NCBI RefSeq assembly: GCF_001894805.1
Contig: NZ_BCWX01000001.1
Coordinates: forward strand, 682,001 to 746,000
Reading direction: 5' to 3'
Source: Rhodococcus globerulus NBRC 14531
GTDB taxonomy: Bacteria; Actinomycetota; Actinomycetes; Mycobacteriales; Mycobacteriaceae
DNA length: 64,000 nucleotides
Below, in pieces: positions 45,370 through 54,156 of this stretch. The notes under the pieces were generated by a model. It searched no databases and had not been told where the DNA came from. It was given only the letters and a program-made list of their open reading frames with translations. Position 1 is the first letter of the stretch. Each line of letters starts with the position of its first letter. The translations under genes and the position numbers were made by a program.

Positions 45370-46632
45370 TTACTTGCTGGCGCCGAGACCTGAGGCCCAC
45401 GGGTAGCTCTCGAGGTACGGGTCGGGCTCGATCGGCTGACCGGAATCCCAGACGGTGTAGATCAGTCCGTCGCTTCGGATTTCGCCGATGCGGGCGGTCT
45501 TGGTGATGTGATGGTTGTCGCCGTCGATGGTGACGAGGCCTTCGGGGGCTTCGAAGGTGACCCCGTCGGCGTTGTCCTGAATATCCTTGACAGCAAAGGA
45601 ATTGGCCTTCTCGGCCGTGTTCTTCCACAGGTACACCGACGTGTATGCAGCTTCCATGGGGTCGGACGTCGGCTTGTTCTGGCCGTACTTCGCCTTGTAT
45701 GCCGCGACGAACTTGTTGTTTTCCGGGGTGTCGATGGTCTGGTAGTAGTTCCAGGCCGTCAGCTGTCCTTCGACGTTCTGCACGCCGATGCCGCCGACCT
45801 CTTCCTCTGCGATGGACACCGAGACGACAGGCATGTCGGCCGGCTTCAGCCCCACATTGGTGTACTCGCGGAAGAACGCGACGTTCGAATCGCCGTTGAG
45901 CGTGTTGAATACGGCGTCGGCGTCAGCCGTGCGCACCTTGTTGACGATGGTGGAGAAGTCGGTCGAACCGAGCGGCGTGTAGTCCTCGCCCTTGATCTCG
46001 ATGCCGTTTGCTTCCGCGTACGCCTTGATGATGCGATTGGCGGTCTGCGGGAAGACGTAGTCACTTCCGACCAGGTAGAGGGACTTGACGCCCTTTTCCT
46101 TCAGGTAGTCCAGTGCCGGGATGATCTGCTGATTGGTCGTAGCGCCGGTGTAGAAGATGTTCTTGGAATCCTCGAGGCCCTCGTACTGAACGGGGTAGTA
46201 GAGGAGCGAATTATTGTCTTCGAAGACCGGGAGCATGGCCTTACGGCTCGACGACGTCCAGCCGCCGAAAACTGCTGCGACACAGTCGCTGCTGATGAGC
46301 TTCTCCGCCTTTTCTGCGAATACCGTCGGCTCGGATGCGCCGTCCTCGGCGACGATCTGAACCTTTTTGCCCAAAACGCCACCGGCGTCGTTGATCTCCT
46401 GAACTGCGAGTGCAATCGAATCGCGCACTGTCACTTCACTGATGGCCATGGTGCCGGACAACGAGTTGAGTGAACCGACCTTGATCGTGTCGCCGGAGGT
46501 GTCGACGCACGATGCTGCCGTGGTGTCACCCGACGTTGTATCAGAGGCTTTGCTTCCGCAACCGGTGAGTACCAAACCCAGAGCTGCAAGAGCTGCCGGA
46601 GCGGCGAGGGTGCGCTTCGAGAAGGTTCGCAT
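45370..46632 (-). CDS. urtA: urea ABC transporter substrate-binding protein UrtA
   Basis: A lipoprotein of about 420 residues: signal ending in LVLTGCGS, then TIKVGSLNSLSGTMAISEVTVRDSIALAVQEIN. The UrtA fingerprint is clear in GGWTSSSRKAMLPVFEDNNSLLYYPVQYEG and SKNIFYTGATTNQQIIPALDYL. It binds urea or short amides outside the membrane. ATG 46632 with AAAGG seven bases upstream is preferred; an ATG seven codons earlier (46653) is possible. It is the first gene of urtABCDE. No urease genes are in the window. Confidence 0.93.
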   Translation of the reverse strand: MRTFSKRTLAAPAALAALGLVLTGCGSKASDTTSGDTTAASCVDTSGDTIKVGSLNSLSGTMAISEVTVRDSIALAVQEINDAGGVLGKKVQIVAEDGASEPTVFAEKAEKLISSDCVAAVFGGWTSSSRKAMLPVFEDNNSLLYYPVQYEGLEDSKNIFYTGATTNQQIIPALDYLKEKGVKSLYLVGSDYVFPQTANRIIKAYAEANGIEIKGEDYTPLGSTDFSTIVNKVRTADADAVFNTLNGDSNVAFFREYTNVGLKPADMPVVSVSIAEEEVGGIGVQNVEGQLTAWNYYQTIDTPENNKFVAAYKAKYGQNKPTSDPMEAAYTSVYLWKNTAEKANSFAVKDIQDNADGVTFEAPEGLVTIDGDNHHITKTARIGEIRSDGLIYTVWDSGQPIEPDPYLESYPWASGLGASK

Positions 46633-46663
46633 AGACGGGCCTTTCGTCTTCATGACTTCAGTA

Positions 46664-46691
46664 CCTGGCTTTTCACCTACGTGAAAACAGG
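46664..46691 (-). promoter_or_regulatory. inverted repeat with GlnR-box-like sequence before urtA
   Basis: TTTTCAC-CTAC-GTGAAAA is a perfect seven-base inverted repeat, extended outward by CCTG and CAGG. Inside it, TTCAC-N6-GAAAA resembles the actinobacterial GlnR box (gTnAC-n6-GaAAc). Position 30-60 bases upstream of urtA fits nitrogen control, though a 5'-leader hairpin is an alternative. Confidence 0.45.
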
Positions 46692-46914
46692 CGCGTGGCT
46701 ACAGGTACGTGGCTTCGGGGAACGGACTACCGGATGTGATGTATCCGGCTCGCGTATACGGCGTTGTATTCGTCGATGCGGATGAGCGTAGGGAGAACTT
46801 GTTTCTGAAAGAAATAGACTCGATCACCATCGTGTGTCCGATATGACGGTTTGATGAACGAGTGCTCACTCCGCAGGTCAGAGCAGGCTCGGTGTTAGCA
46901 TCCTCGATATTCGA

Positions 46915-46930
46915 TCAAGCATTCGCTTGA
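46915..46930. promoter_or_regulatory. putative TetR operator upstream of the TetR gene
   Basis: TCAAGC-ATTC-GCTTGA, six-base perfect arms, just before the GTG start of the TetR gene. The half-site TCAAGC recurs in the palindrome before the downstream transporter operon (47761-47786). Confidence 0.65.
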
Positions 46931-46953
46931 CGATTGATGAGGGGACTAGACCA

Positions 46954-47697
46954 GTGCGTTCGACCCGACGGGAAGAGATACTCACTCACGCGGCAAAATT
47001 GTTCAGCGAGCGTGGTATCGCGGCAACGACGGTGCGAGATATCGCCGACGAGGTCGGAATTCTGTCCGGAAGCCTCTATCACTACTTCGAATCCAAGGAT
47101 GCGATGGCGCACGAAATAGTCGTGCGTTTCCTCGAAGATCTCAACATCAGATACGAGGACTCGATCGAACCTGGTGGATCAGCTCGCGACCGGTTGGCCT
47201 CCATGGTCGAGGTGTCGTTCAATACCGCGCTCGACCACCCATACGCCACCGAGGTCTATCAAGGCGAAGCGATCCTGTCGTCCCAGCCTTCCGACGCGCT
47301 GATCACCGTTGCGGTCCATCAGGCGCACAGCTACTGGCGCACGGCAATTGCGAGTGGGATTGCAGACGGGGAGTTTCGCGAAGACATCGATCCTGAACAG
47401 TTTCATCGGTTGATGCGGGAGTCGGTGTGGTCGACGGTGGCTCAATACCGTTCACAGTTGGCCGAGTTGGCGCCTGAACTGCAGCGGAATTTGATCCTTG
47501 TGTTTCTCGACGGTTTTGCCCGCCGCGGCGACGGTTCCACAGCGCTCGCTCGGGTGAAGGTCAAGACTGACAATGTCGACGTTGCACCGCCGGTCGGCGA
47601 GGTTGCCGAACTGCGTTCGGACGTCGACGAGTTGAAGTCGGTTATCCGCGATCTGAGCACCGCGATTCGCGATCTGCAGGCCGAACAACGGGGCTGA
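46954..47697 (+). CDS. TetR-family regulator of the importer operon
   Basis: 247 residues from the GTG at 46954. The HTH is REEILTHAAKLFSERGIAATTVRDIADEVGILSGSLYHYFESKDAMAHEIV, the style of KstR2/FadR-type lipid-degradation regulators. The end carries a coiled segment VAELRSDVDELKSVIRDLSTAIRDLQAEQRG. A TTG nine codons upstream also opens the frame but lies on the operator. Two matching palindromes, before its own gene and before the importer operon, suggest it represses both and is released by an acyl-CoA or related ligand (inference). Confidence 0.86.
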   Translation: MRSTRREEILTHAAKLFSERGIAATTVRDIADEVGILSGSLYHYFESKDAMAHEIVVRFLEDLNIRYEDSIEPGGSARDRLASMVEVSFNTALDHPYATEVYQGEAILSSQPSDALITVAVHQAHSYWRTAIASGIADGEFREDIDPEQFHRLMRESVWSTVAQYRSQLAELAPELQRNLILVFLDGFARRGDGSTALARVKVKTDNVDVAPPVGEVAELRSDVDELKSVIRDLSTAIRDLQAEQRG

Positions 47698-47760
47698 TCG
47701 CTCCCTGTTACGGCGGTTTTGACTATCTATGTGACCCAGTGCATACTTCTGCCCAGCGTC

Positions 47761-47786
47761 GTAAATCAAGCGCTTGTTTGATTTAC
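47761..47786. promoter_or_regulatory. 26-bp palindromic operator before the ABC importer operon
   Basis: GTAAATCAA and TTGATTTAC are perfect nine-base arms around GCGCTTGT, with a nested CAAGCGCTTG palindrome. It lies 28 bases before the binding-protein start and shares TCAAGC/GCTTG half-sites with 46915-46930. Confidence 0.7.
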
Positions 47787-47813
47787 CAAATATCGTTTGG
47801 ACAGGAGTGGGAT

Positions 47814-48998
47814 GTGAGACTCGCGAAGGCAATAGCCGTAGCCGCGGCAGTCGTGCTCGGGGCAGGTGCGTGTGCATCTGCTGGAGTCATTCCGGACAAC
47901 GAGATCGTGATCGGGCTGGACGAGGATTCGACGGGCCCCGGTGCGTCGTACAGCACCATCGCGGGCAAGACGGTCCGCCTCAGCGTCGACTTGATCAACC
48001 AGGCAGGTGGGATCAACGGCAAGCCCGTCCGCCTGGTTGTCGAGAATGACGAGAGCAGTCCCACCAAGACGCCGTCGATCATTCGTAAGTTGGTCGATCA
48101 GGGCGCAAGTGCCGTCATTCTGGCGACCGGCAGCGGCTCGGTCCTGCAGGCGAAGTCGATTCTCGAGCAGTCGAAGATCCCGGCGATTGCGCCCGTTGTC
48201 CTCAGCGACGCGTTTGCTTCCCCTCCGGGCAACGACTATTCGTTCATGATCCCCAACTCGCTCAAGCAATATGCCGAGGTGTATTGCGGAGCGTTCGAGA
48301 AGCTGGGCTACCGCTCACTCGGAATCCTCGGTGATGCAAGCGCTTCCATCGACGGCATCATCAAGACGCTGCGTCCGGCGCTGGAGAAGTGCGCAACGGT
48401 CACTGCCGTCGAGAAGGCTCCGGTAGACGCCGCGGACCTCACGGCGCAGGTGTCGCGACTCGCGGAGACGAAGCCTGACGCCATTCTTGTGGCCAGCATC
48501 GGTGGGCACTTCGAGATTCTGGCGCACAACACACTTTCGAAGATCGTTCCCGAGACGCAACGTTTCTCACTGGCCTCCATCGGAAACCAGCCGGCGTCGT
48601 GGGCTTTGGCCGATCCGAAGGCCCTGAGTGGCATGGTCTACATGGGATCGCTCAGTGCCGACAATGCGCGAACTGCGGAGTTGACCGAGAAGGTCCGGGC
48701 GGTCAAGGGCGCCGACTATCAGTTGACCGCCTACGACGCGCAATCGTACGACGCGGTCATGATGCTGGCGAAGGCCATCGAGATTGCCGGTGATCATCAG
48801 GACCGGACCGCCGTTCGTGATGCACTCCAGCAGGTTTCGGGTCTTCCCTCCAGTTTCGGCCAGGACGATTTGACACTGTCCTTCAGCCCGGGCGACCACT
48901 TGGCCCCGGACAGCCTGTGCGGACTGGTGCTCATCGAATTCGGTGACGACAACAAGCCCGCCCATCCGTGGGATTCCTATCAGCCCCCGTGCGGATAA
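47814..48998 (+). CDS. branched-chain-type ABC transporter substrate-binding lipoprotein
   Basis: 394 residues from a GTG with AGGAG upstream. A lipobox GAGAC near residue 20 is followed by a LivJ-type periplasmic-binding fold: IVIGLDEDSTGPGASYSTIAGKTVRLSVDLINQAGGINGKPVRLVVEND and later YDAQSYDAVMMLAKAIEIAG. LivJ-type receptors in soil actinobacteria bind aromatic or other carboxylic acids as often as amino acids. First gene of a six-gene operon ending in a CoA ligase, which favours a carboxylic-acid ligand (inference). Confidence 0.88.
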   Translation: MRLAKAIAVAAAVVLGAGACASAGVIPDNEIVIGLDEDSTGPGASYSTIAGKTVRLSVDLINQAGGINGKPVRLVVENDESSPTKTPSIIRKLVDQGASAVILATGSGSVLQAKSILEQSKIPAIAPVVLSDAFASPPGNDYSFMIPNSLKQYAEVYCGAFEKLGYRSLGILGDASASIDGIIKTLRPALEKCATVTAVEKAPVDAADLTAQVSRLAETKPDAILVASIGGHFEILAHNTLSKIVPETQRFSLASIGNQPASWALADPKALSGMVYMGSLSADNARTAELTEKVRAVKGADYQLTAYDAQSYDAVMMLAKAIEIAGDHQDRTAVRDALQQVSGLPSSFGQDDLTLSFSPGDHLAPDSLCGLVLIEFGDDNKPAHPWDSYQPPCG

Positions 48999-49013
48999 CC
49001 GAGGAGCTTTGAC

Positions 49014-49889
49014 ATGACAGACGCACAACTCTGGCTTGCAGCCATCGAGATCGGTGCTTTCTTCTCGTTGATCGCCCTGGGGATGTACCTCGTGGTGGTC
49101 GGCGCGGATTTCTTCAACTTCGCGATGGGTCCGTACGCCATGGCAGCGGCTATGGCGAGCAGTTGGATCGCGGTCAATCACGGGTTGGCGCTGTGGTTGG
49201 CCATGCCACTGGGAATTGCTGTTGCAGTGGCGCTTTCGGTGCTGACCGAAAAGCTGGTGGTGAAGCAGGTTCAGAAGCGTTCGGGGCGCGGTGAGCTGCC
49301 GGCCTTGGTAGCCGTGACGGCGGTGCTCTTCGGTATTCAGCAGCTTGCGGGAACCGTATTCGGGCGTACGCCGTTGCCGGGGCAGAAGATCTTCGACTTC
49401 GATCCGATCACCGTTGGCGGCGCAACGCTCGACAGCGCGACTGTAGTTCTGATCGTGGCGACTGCGCTGGTGTTCATCGGAATCGGACTGTGGCTGAACA
49501 GGTCCACCGCCGGCCGGTTGCTGCGCGCCGTGGGCGACAACCCTGAGGCAGCACGGGTACTTGGCTTGCCGGTCGACCGTGTTCGACTGATTGCCTTCAC
49601 ACTCGCGGGCGTCATCGCCGCGATCGCCGGACTGTTGTTCGCTCCCAAAGCCGGCGTGCAGTTCACCAGTGGATTGTCCTGGACGCTCACCGCATTCATC
49701 GCTCTGGTCATCGGCGGTACCGGGCGTAGCTGGGCACCGCTGATCGGCGGAATGTTGCTGGGCATCGTCCAGGTATTCGCGCCGTACTACTTCGGTGCCA
49801 GCGCCGCACAGACCGCGATCCTCCTGATCGCTCTGGTCTTCTTCGCCTTCCGCCCGGAAGGTCTGCTCTCGAGAAAGGTGCGCGTCTGA
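49014..49889 (+). CDS. LivH-type ABC permease
   Basis: 291 residues with about eight helices: IALGMYLVVVGADFFNFAMGPYAMAAAMASSWIAV, the coupling loop TAGRLLRAVGDNPEAARVLGLPVDRVRLIAFTLAGVIAAIAGLLFAP, and a C-terminal FFAFRPEGLLSRKVRV. Membrane channel half with the next gene, which begins within its stop codon (TGATG). Confidence 0.9.
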   Translation: MTDAQLWLAAIEIGAFFSLIALGMYLVVVGADFFNFAMGPYAMAAAMASSWIAVNHGLALWLAMPLGIAVAVALSVLTEKLVVKQVQKRSGRGELPALVAVTAVLFGIQQLAGTVFGRTPLPGQKIFDFDPITVGGATLDSATVVLIVATALVFIGIGLWLNRSTAGRLLRAVGDNPEAARVLGLPVDRVRLIAFTLAGVIAAIAGLLFAPKAGVQFTSGLSWTLTAFIALVIGGTGRSWAPLIGGMLLGIVQVFAPYYFGASAAQTAILLIALVFFAFRPEGLLSRKVRV

Positions 49890-50893
49890 TGGGTGCGATA
49901 ACCACACCTCGCGCGATCAGGTCGCGAGCGCGGCTCGGCAACGTGTCGCGAGAAGTCCTGATTACGGTGACAGTTGTTGCCGTACTTCTCCTGTGGATGG
50001 GGCCGAGCCTGTACCGGCAGGACCTTATCTTCCTGGCCGCGACGTACTCGCTGATTGCGCTGGGGATGTATGTTCCCTTCGTTCTGGCAGGTTCCCTGTC
50101 GATGGCCTACAGCGCCTACGCGGCGATCGGGGCTTACGCGGTTGCCTTGATGTCGGTGAAGACCGGGATGTCGATGTGGTGGGGGTGGCTCATCGGCGCT
50201 CTGGTCGCGGCGTGTGTGGCAGTGCTGCTCAGTCTTGCCACGCAGAAGCTTTCCGGGTTCTACCTCGCCGCTGTGACTCTACTGTTCGGAATTGCCTTCG
50301 AGCACTGGCTCATCGACGGACCGAGTTTCACCGGCGGTTCGGCGGGAATCTCGGGCGTCGCGGCTCTCACGATGTTCGGCTGGGAACCACCTCGTTATGC
50401 GTTGGTCGTTTTCGCGATTCTGTTCGTCTGCGTCATCGCCGTTGCGGTCGATCGACTACGGAAGTCCGTGTGGGGCCTGATGTTGCAAGCTTCGCGGGAC
50501 AATCGGAATGTCGCCAGGGCATCCGGTGTCAACCCGATGCATCTGACCGTCGTGGCACTGGCTATCGGCGCGGCAATCGCGTCGACCGGGGGATCGCTCT
50601 TCACCGTCTCGGTTCAAGCGGTGACGCCGGAAACCTTCACCCTCAGCATCGTCTTCCTTGCCATCTTCATGCCGATCATCGGTGGCCGCGGTTCCGCGTG
50701 GGGTGCACCGCTCGGCGCTCTCATCGTGGTGATCGTGACACTCAACATGCCCGGTTATCAGGGCAGTGGTGAACTCTTGCTGGCCGGTGCGGTTCTGGTC
50801 ATCCTGATCGTCGCGCCTGGCGGCGTGATCGGTTGGTCTCGCGCGTTGATCAACCGTCTGACTGCTACCTACCAGGAGCGTGATTCCCGATGA
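49889..50893 (+). CDS. LivM-type ABC permease
   Basis: 334 residues with about ten helices. Conserved parts are YSLIALGMYVPFVLAGSLSMAYSAYAAIGAYAVAL, SFTGGSAGISGV, and the loop GLMLQASRDNRNVARASGVNPMHLTVVALAIGAAIASTGGSLF. It overlaps the LivH stop by one base and the ATPase start by four bases, so the importer genes are tightly coupled. Confidence 0.9.
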   Translation: MGAITTPRAIRSRARLGNVSREVLITVTVVAVLLLWMGPSLYRQDLIFLAATYSLIALGMYVPFVLAGSLSMAYSAYAAIGAYAVALMSVKTGMSMWWGWLIGALVAACVAVLLSLATQKLSGFYLAAVTLLFGIAFEHWLIDGPSFTGGSAGISGVAALTMFGWEPPRYALVVFAILFVCVIAVAVDRLRKSVWGLMLQASRDNRNVARASGVNPMHLTVVALAIGAAIASTGGSLFTVSVQAVTPETFTLSIVFLAIFMPIIGGRGSAWGAPLGALIVVIVTLNMPGYQGSGELLLAGAVLVILIVAPGGVIGWSRALINRLTATYQERDSR

Positions 50894-51684
50894 CCGATCC
50901 GTTGCTCGAGGTTCGTGGGCTCCACAAGTCCTACGGCGGTGTGCGTGCCGTCGACGACGTGTCGTTCAGTGTCGGTCGCGGTGAGGTGATCGGTCTGGTC
51001 GGACCGAACGGCGCAGGCAAGACAACACTCGTCGACTGCATCTTCGGTACCCAACAAGCCGATTCCGGAACGGTCACGCTGGCCGGTAAGTCCCTGACCG
51101 GCCCGTCGGAACGTCGTGCCAGGCAGGGGCTCTCGCGTACGTTCCAGCATCCGCAATTGGCACTCGAACTCAATGCCGTCGACAACATCATCCCGGGACT
51201 CTACGGGCACCGGATCACGTCGCCGCTGCGCTCGCTGTGGTGGGCGATCAAGGGGCCGTTCGAGAACTGGGACAAAGCGTCGGACCAGGCTTCGGCGCTC
51301 GCGCGGGAGTATTCGATCAGCGACACCGAAAGCGCGTGCGGGGATCTGAGTCTGGGAGCGCAGCGGTTGGTCGAGGTTGCGCGTGCGATGGCTACCGGTC
51401 CGGAAGTGCTGCTCCTGGACGAACCGTTTGCAGGCGCGGATCACGACGGCATCGACGCTGTTTCGGGCGCTGTCCGTTCCATTGCCGCGCAGGGCAAGGG
51501 TGTTGTTCTCGTCGATCACAACGTCGACCTCATCGCAGAACTTGCGACAACGGTTGTCCTGCTGAACTTCGGCGGCGTCGCGTTTTACGGTCCGCCGCAG
51601 GACTGCCTGTCCAGCGACGCGATGCGTGAGGTGTATTTCGGTTCCGACGACGAAGAGGGTGTGAGCAATGCTCGAGGTCGATAA
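50890..51684 (+). CDS. LivG-type ABC ATPase
   Basis: 264 residues. Walker A VGPNGAGKTTLVDCIFG, Q-loop region ARQGLSRTFQHPQLALELNAVDNI, signature DLSLGAQRLVEVARAM and Walker B VLLLDEPFAGAD. The Q/R variant of the signature is common in LivG relatives. It overlaps the LivF start by 17 bases. Confidence 0.92.
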   Translation: MTDPLLEVRGLHKSYGGVRAVDDVSFSVGRGEVIGLVGPNGAGKTTLVDCIFGTQQADSGTVTLAGKSLTGPSERRARQGLSRTFQHPQLALELNAVDNIIPGLYGHRITSPLRSLWWAIKGPFENWDKASDQASALAREYSISDTESACGDLSLGAQRLVEVARAMATGPEVLLLDEPFAGADHDGIDAVSGAVRSIAAQGKGVVLVDHNVDLIAELATTVVLLNFGGVAFYGPPQDCLSSDAMREVYFGSDDEEGVSNARGR

Positions 51685-52372
51685 GGTCACTGTCCGTTAC
51701 GGATCGGCCATCGCGGTACGCGACGTCAGCTTCGTCGCTGCCCCCGGTCAGGTCACCGCGCTGGTCGGACCCAACGGTGCGGGCAAGACTTCTCTGATGG
51801 GTGCAATCTACGGTTCCGTACCGGCGTCCGGCCGGATAGCCGTCGATGGCCGCAGTGTCGAGAAGATGTCGGCACTCGAACGCGCACGCAGCGGTTTTGC
51901 TTATGTTCCGCAGGGACGGCAGTTGTTCATGCGCATGTCGGTCCGCGAAAATCTACGCGTGGGTGCCGATCTTCTAGGTCTGAACGCGGACGCAGTGGAT
52001 TCGGCTTTTGCGCGCTTTCCCATTCTGAAGGACCGCGCTGAGAGTTTTGCCGGGGTACTCAGTGGTGGTGAGCAGCAGATGCTGGTTCTGGGCCGGGCGT
52101 TGCTGGCAAAACCGTCGTTGCTGCTTCTCGACGAGATGATGACCGGTCTCGCGCCCAAGATCGTGGCTGAATTACGCACGCTTGTAGGACAACTGGCATC
52201 GGAAGGGGTTACGGTGATTGTGGCCGAGCCCGCTTTGTCAGCATTGAAGGCGGTCGTGGACCGTGGGTACGTGATGCAACGCGGCGAGATTGTGCGCGAA
52301 TGCGATTCCGCCGCTTCGCTGGATGCTGCTTACAAATTGTCGATGGGCGTGCACAGCGCCGAGGGGAGATGA
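51668..52372 (+). CDS. LivF-type ABC ATPase
   Basis: 234 residues. Walker A VGPNGAGKTSLMGAIYG, SGFAYVPQGRQLFMRMSVRENLRVGADLL, signature VLSGGEQQMLVLGRALL and Walker B LLLLDEMMTGLAPKIVAEL. The usual Pro after the Walker-B Glu is Met here (DEMMTGL), a minor deviation from DEPTTGL. Its start lies inside the end of the LivG gene. Confidence 0.92.
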   Translation: MLEVDKVTVRYGSAIAVRDVSFVAAPGQVTALVGPNGAGKTSLMGAIYGSVPASGRIAVDGRSVEKMSALERARSGFAYVPQGRQLFMRMSVRENLRVGADLLGLNADAVDSAFARFPILKDRAESFAGVLSGGEQQMLVLGRALLAKPSLLLLDEMMTGLAPKIVAELRTLVGQLASEGVTVIVAEPALSALKAVVDRGYVMQRGEIVRECDSAASLDAAYKLSMGVHSAEGR

Positions 52373-52381
52373 ACGACGATC

Positions 52382-54028
52382 ATGCAGGAACCCACAACGT
52401 TGGACGTGGCAATCGGCGAGTTTGCCCTCGATCCGGATCGATTTTCCGGCGTCAGCATCAGTGAAATAGTCCGTCACTGGTCGGAGACCATTCCGGACCG
52501 CACGGCCTTCATCACCCCGACTTCGCGAATTTCGTGGGCGCAGTACGACGCGGCCGCGGACGCCATTGCGTCGGCACTCGAACTTTCCAGTGAGGGATAC
52601 GGGCATGTAGCGGTGCTGCTTCCGGACACCATGGTCTTCCACGCCGCGCTGTGTGCCGCGTACCGGACCGGCCGGGTGGCCGTGGGAATCGGATCGCGAT
52701 CCGGGCTCCGCGAGATCTCACATCTGATCGAACGTTCCGACGCCACAGTTCTGGTGACGACGCGATCTTTGCGCGGCGTCGACACGACGGAGTTGATCTC
52801 ACAACTGCGACAGGCGCATCCCACCCTCGACGTGGTGTTTGCCGACGACACCGGAGCCGTGAGTTTCGAACGGGCCGCCGCGGTGGGAGGTGTTGTCTCT
52901 CTTCCCGTGCCGAAGCGGGTTTTCGAGGCCTCGAGCCCGACCTTCTCGACGGCTGCCGTGTCCATGCTTAACTCGACGTCCGGTACGACCGGACTTCCGA
53001 AGCTGGTAACTCAGACGGAAGATCGGTGGGTTGCATTCTCCGAGATCGGCGCAGAGGCAGCCGATGTCGGACCGGAAGAAGTCTTCCTCGGGGCGGTTCC
53101 GGCTCCCTTCGGTTTCGGCCTGTGGACGTCGCATTTCCTGCCCGCGTTGCTCGGCGCCCCCAACGTGGTCATGGAGCGATTCGACGTCGCGGTGATGATC
53201 GATCTCATCGAACGTGAAGGCGTCACCGTGTTGAACTGTGTGAGTACACAATTCAAGATGCTGTTGCGATCCGACGCCGCTGCGAGCGCAAACCTCGATA
53301 CGTTGCGCGTCATGTTTACCGGGGGAGAGGCGGTTCCGTACTCGGAGGCGCTGGCATTCGAGGAACGAACCGGAGCAGCAGTGCTGCAATTCTACGGTTC
53401 CAACGAAACCGGAGCAGTCTCCGTCACCACCGTCGACGACGACTCCGATACCAGGCTGCGTACCTGTGGTCACGTCATCGACCGGATGCAGGTTCGGGTA
53501 TTCGACGACGCCGCAAAAGAAGTGGTCGGATCCATGCGCCGCGGGCAACCGGCGGTCAACGGACCGTTGATGTGTCAGGGCTACTGGGGCGACGTCGACG
53601 CCAACAACGAGCTGTACACCGAAGACGGCTGGATGCTGCTCGGCGATATCGTCGAAATCGACGAGGACGGTCGCGTCCGCGTTGTGGGTCGTAAGGCCGA
53701 CATCATCATTCGCGGTGGCAAGAACATCTCCGCCGTCGAAGTCGAGGAATACGTCCGTGCGCACCCGCTGGTGGATTTGGTTGCCGCGGTCGGCGTCGAC
53801 GACGCTCTGTTCGGGGAAAAGGTGTGCGCCGTTGTCGTGACCACGGACAGTGAGGCACTGTCCGCGGCAGAGCTCACCGAGTGGATGCGTGAGCAGGGCA
53901 TCACTCGCGAATACATTCCGGAGTATGTGATGACGCTGGCGGAGTTGCCTATGGCAGCCGGCGGAAAGGTTGCCAAAGGCGCCGTCAAGGAACTTGTGCG
54001 CGAGAAACTGGCTGAGGCGATCTGTTGA
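52382..54028 (+). CDS. AMP-dependent acyl-CoA synthetase/ligase
   Basis: 548 residues of the ANL superfamily. The P-loop-like A3 motif is LNSTSGTTGLPKLV, A5 is LQFYGSNETGAVSV, A7 is GDIVEIDEDGRVRVVGRKADIIIRGGKNISAVEVE and the catalytic Lys is in AAGGKVAKGAV near the end. It adenylates a carboxylic acid and joins it to CoA (or another thiol) in the cytosol. As the last gene of the importer operon, it probably activates the imported acid; salicylate/benzoate-type or terpenoid acids are options, the substrate is not readable. Confidence 0.9.
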   Translation: MQEPTTLDVAIGEFALDPDRFSGVSISEIVRHWSETIPDRTAFITPTSRISWAQYDAAADAIASALELSSEGYGHVAVLLPDTMVFHAALCAAYRTGRVAVGIGSRSGLREISHLIERSDATVLVTTRSLRGVDTTELISQLRQAHPTLDVVFADDTGAVSFERAAAVGGVVSLPVPKRVFEASSPTFSTAAVSMLNSTSGTTGLPKLVTQTEDRWVAFSEIGAEAADVGPEEVFLGAVPAPFGFGLWTSHFLPALLGAPNVVMERFDVAVMIDLIEREGVTVLNCVSTQFKMLLRSDAAASANLDTLRVMFTGGEAVPYSEALAFEERTGAAVLQFYGSNETGAVSVTTVDDDSDTRLRTCGHVIDRMQVRVFDDAAKEVVGSMRRGQPAVNGPLMCQGYWGDVDANNELYTEDGWMLLGDIVEIDEDGRVRVVGRKADIIIRGGKNISAVEVEEYVRAHPLVDLVAAVGVDDALFGEKVCAVVVTTDSEALSAAELTEWMREQGITREYIPEYVMTLAELPMAAGGKVAKGAVKELVREKLAEAIC

Positions 54029-54084
54029 TCCGGCGGCTTCGACGGTGTCGGGTTAGTCTGATTCGAACCTAGTGCCGAGCTGTC

Positions 54085-54156
54085 AGGACTCCGATGCCAT
54101 ATCGACTCAGGACACCGATGTCCCATCGACTCAGGACACCGATGTCCCATCGACTC
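54085..54156 (+). repeat. 24-bp tandem repeat, three units, across the hydrolase start
   Basis: Three units AGGAC(A/T)CCGATG... of exactly 24 bases begin at 54085, 54109 and 54133; units 2 and 3 are identical and unit 1 differs at a few positions. Each contains AGGA then an in-frame ATG (54094, 54118, 54142), so the ribosome-site-plus-start module is triplicated and the protein gains eight-residue repeats (SHRLRTPM). Confidence 0.9.
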
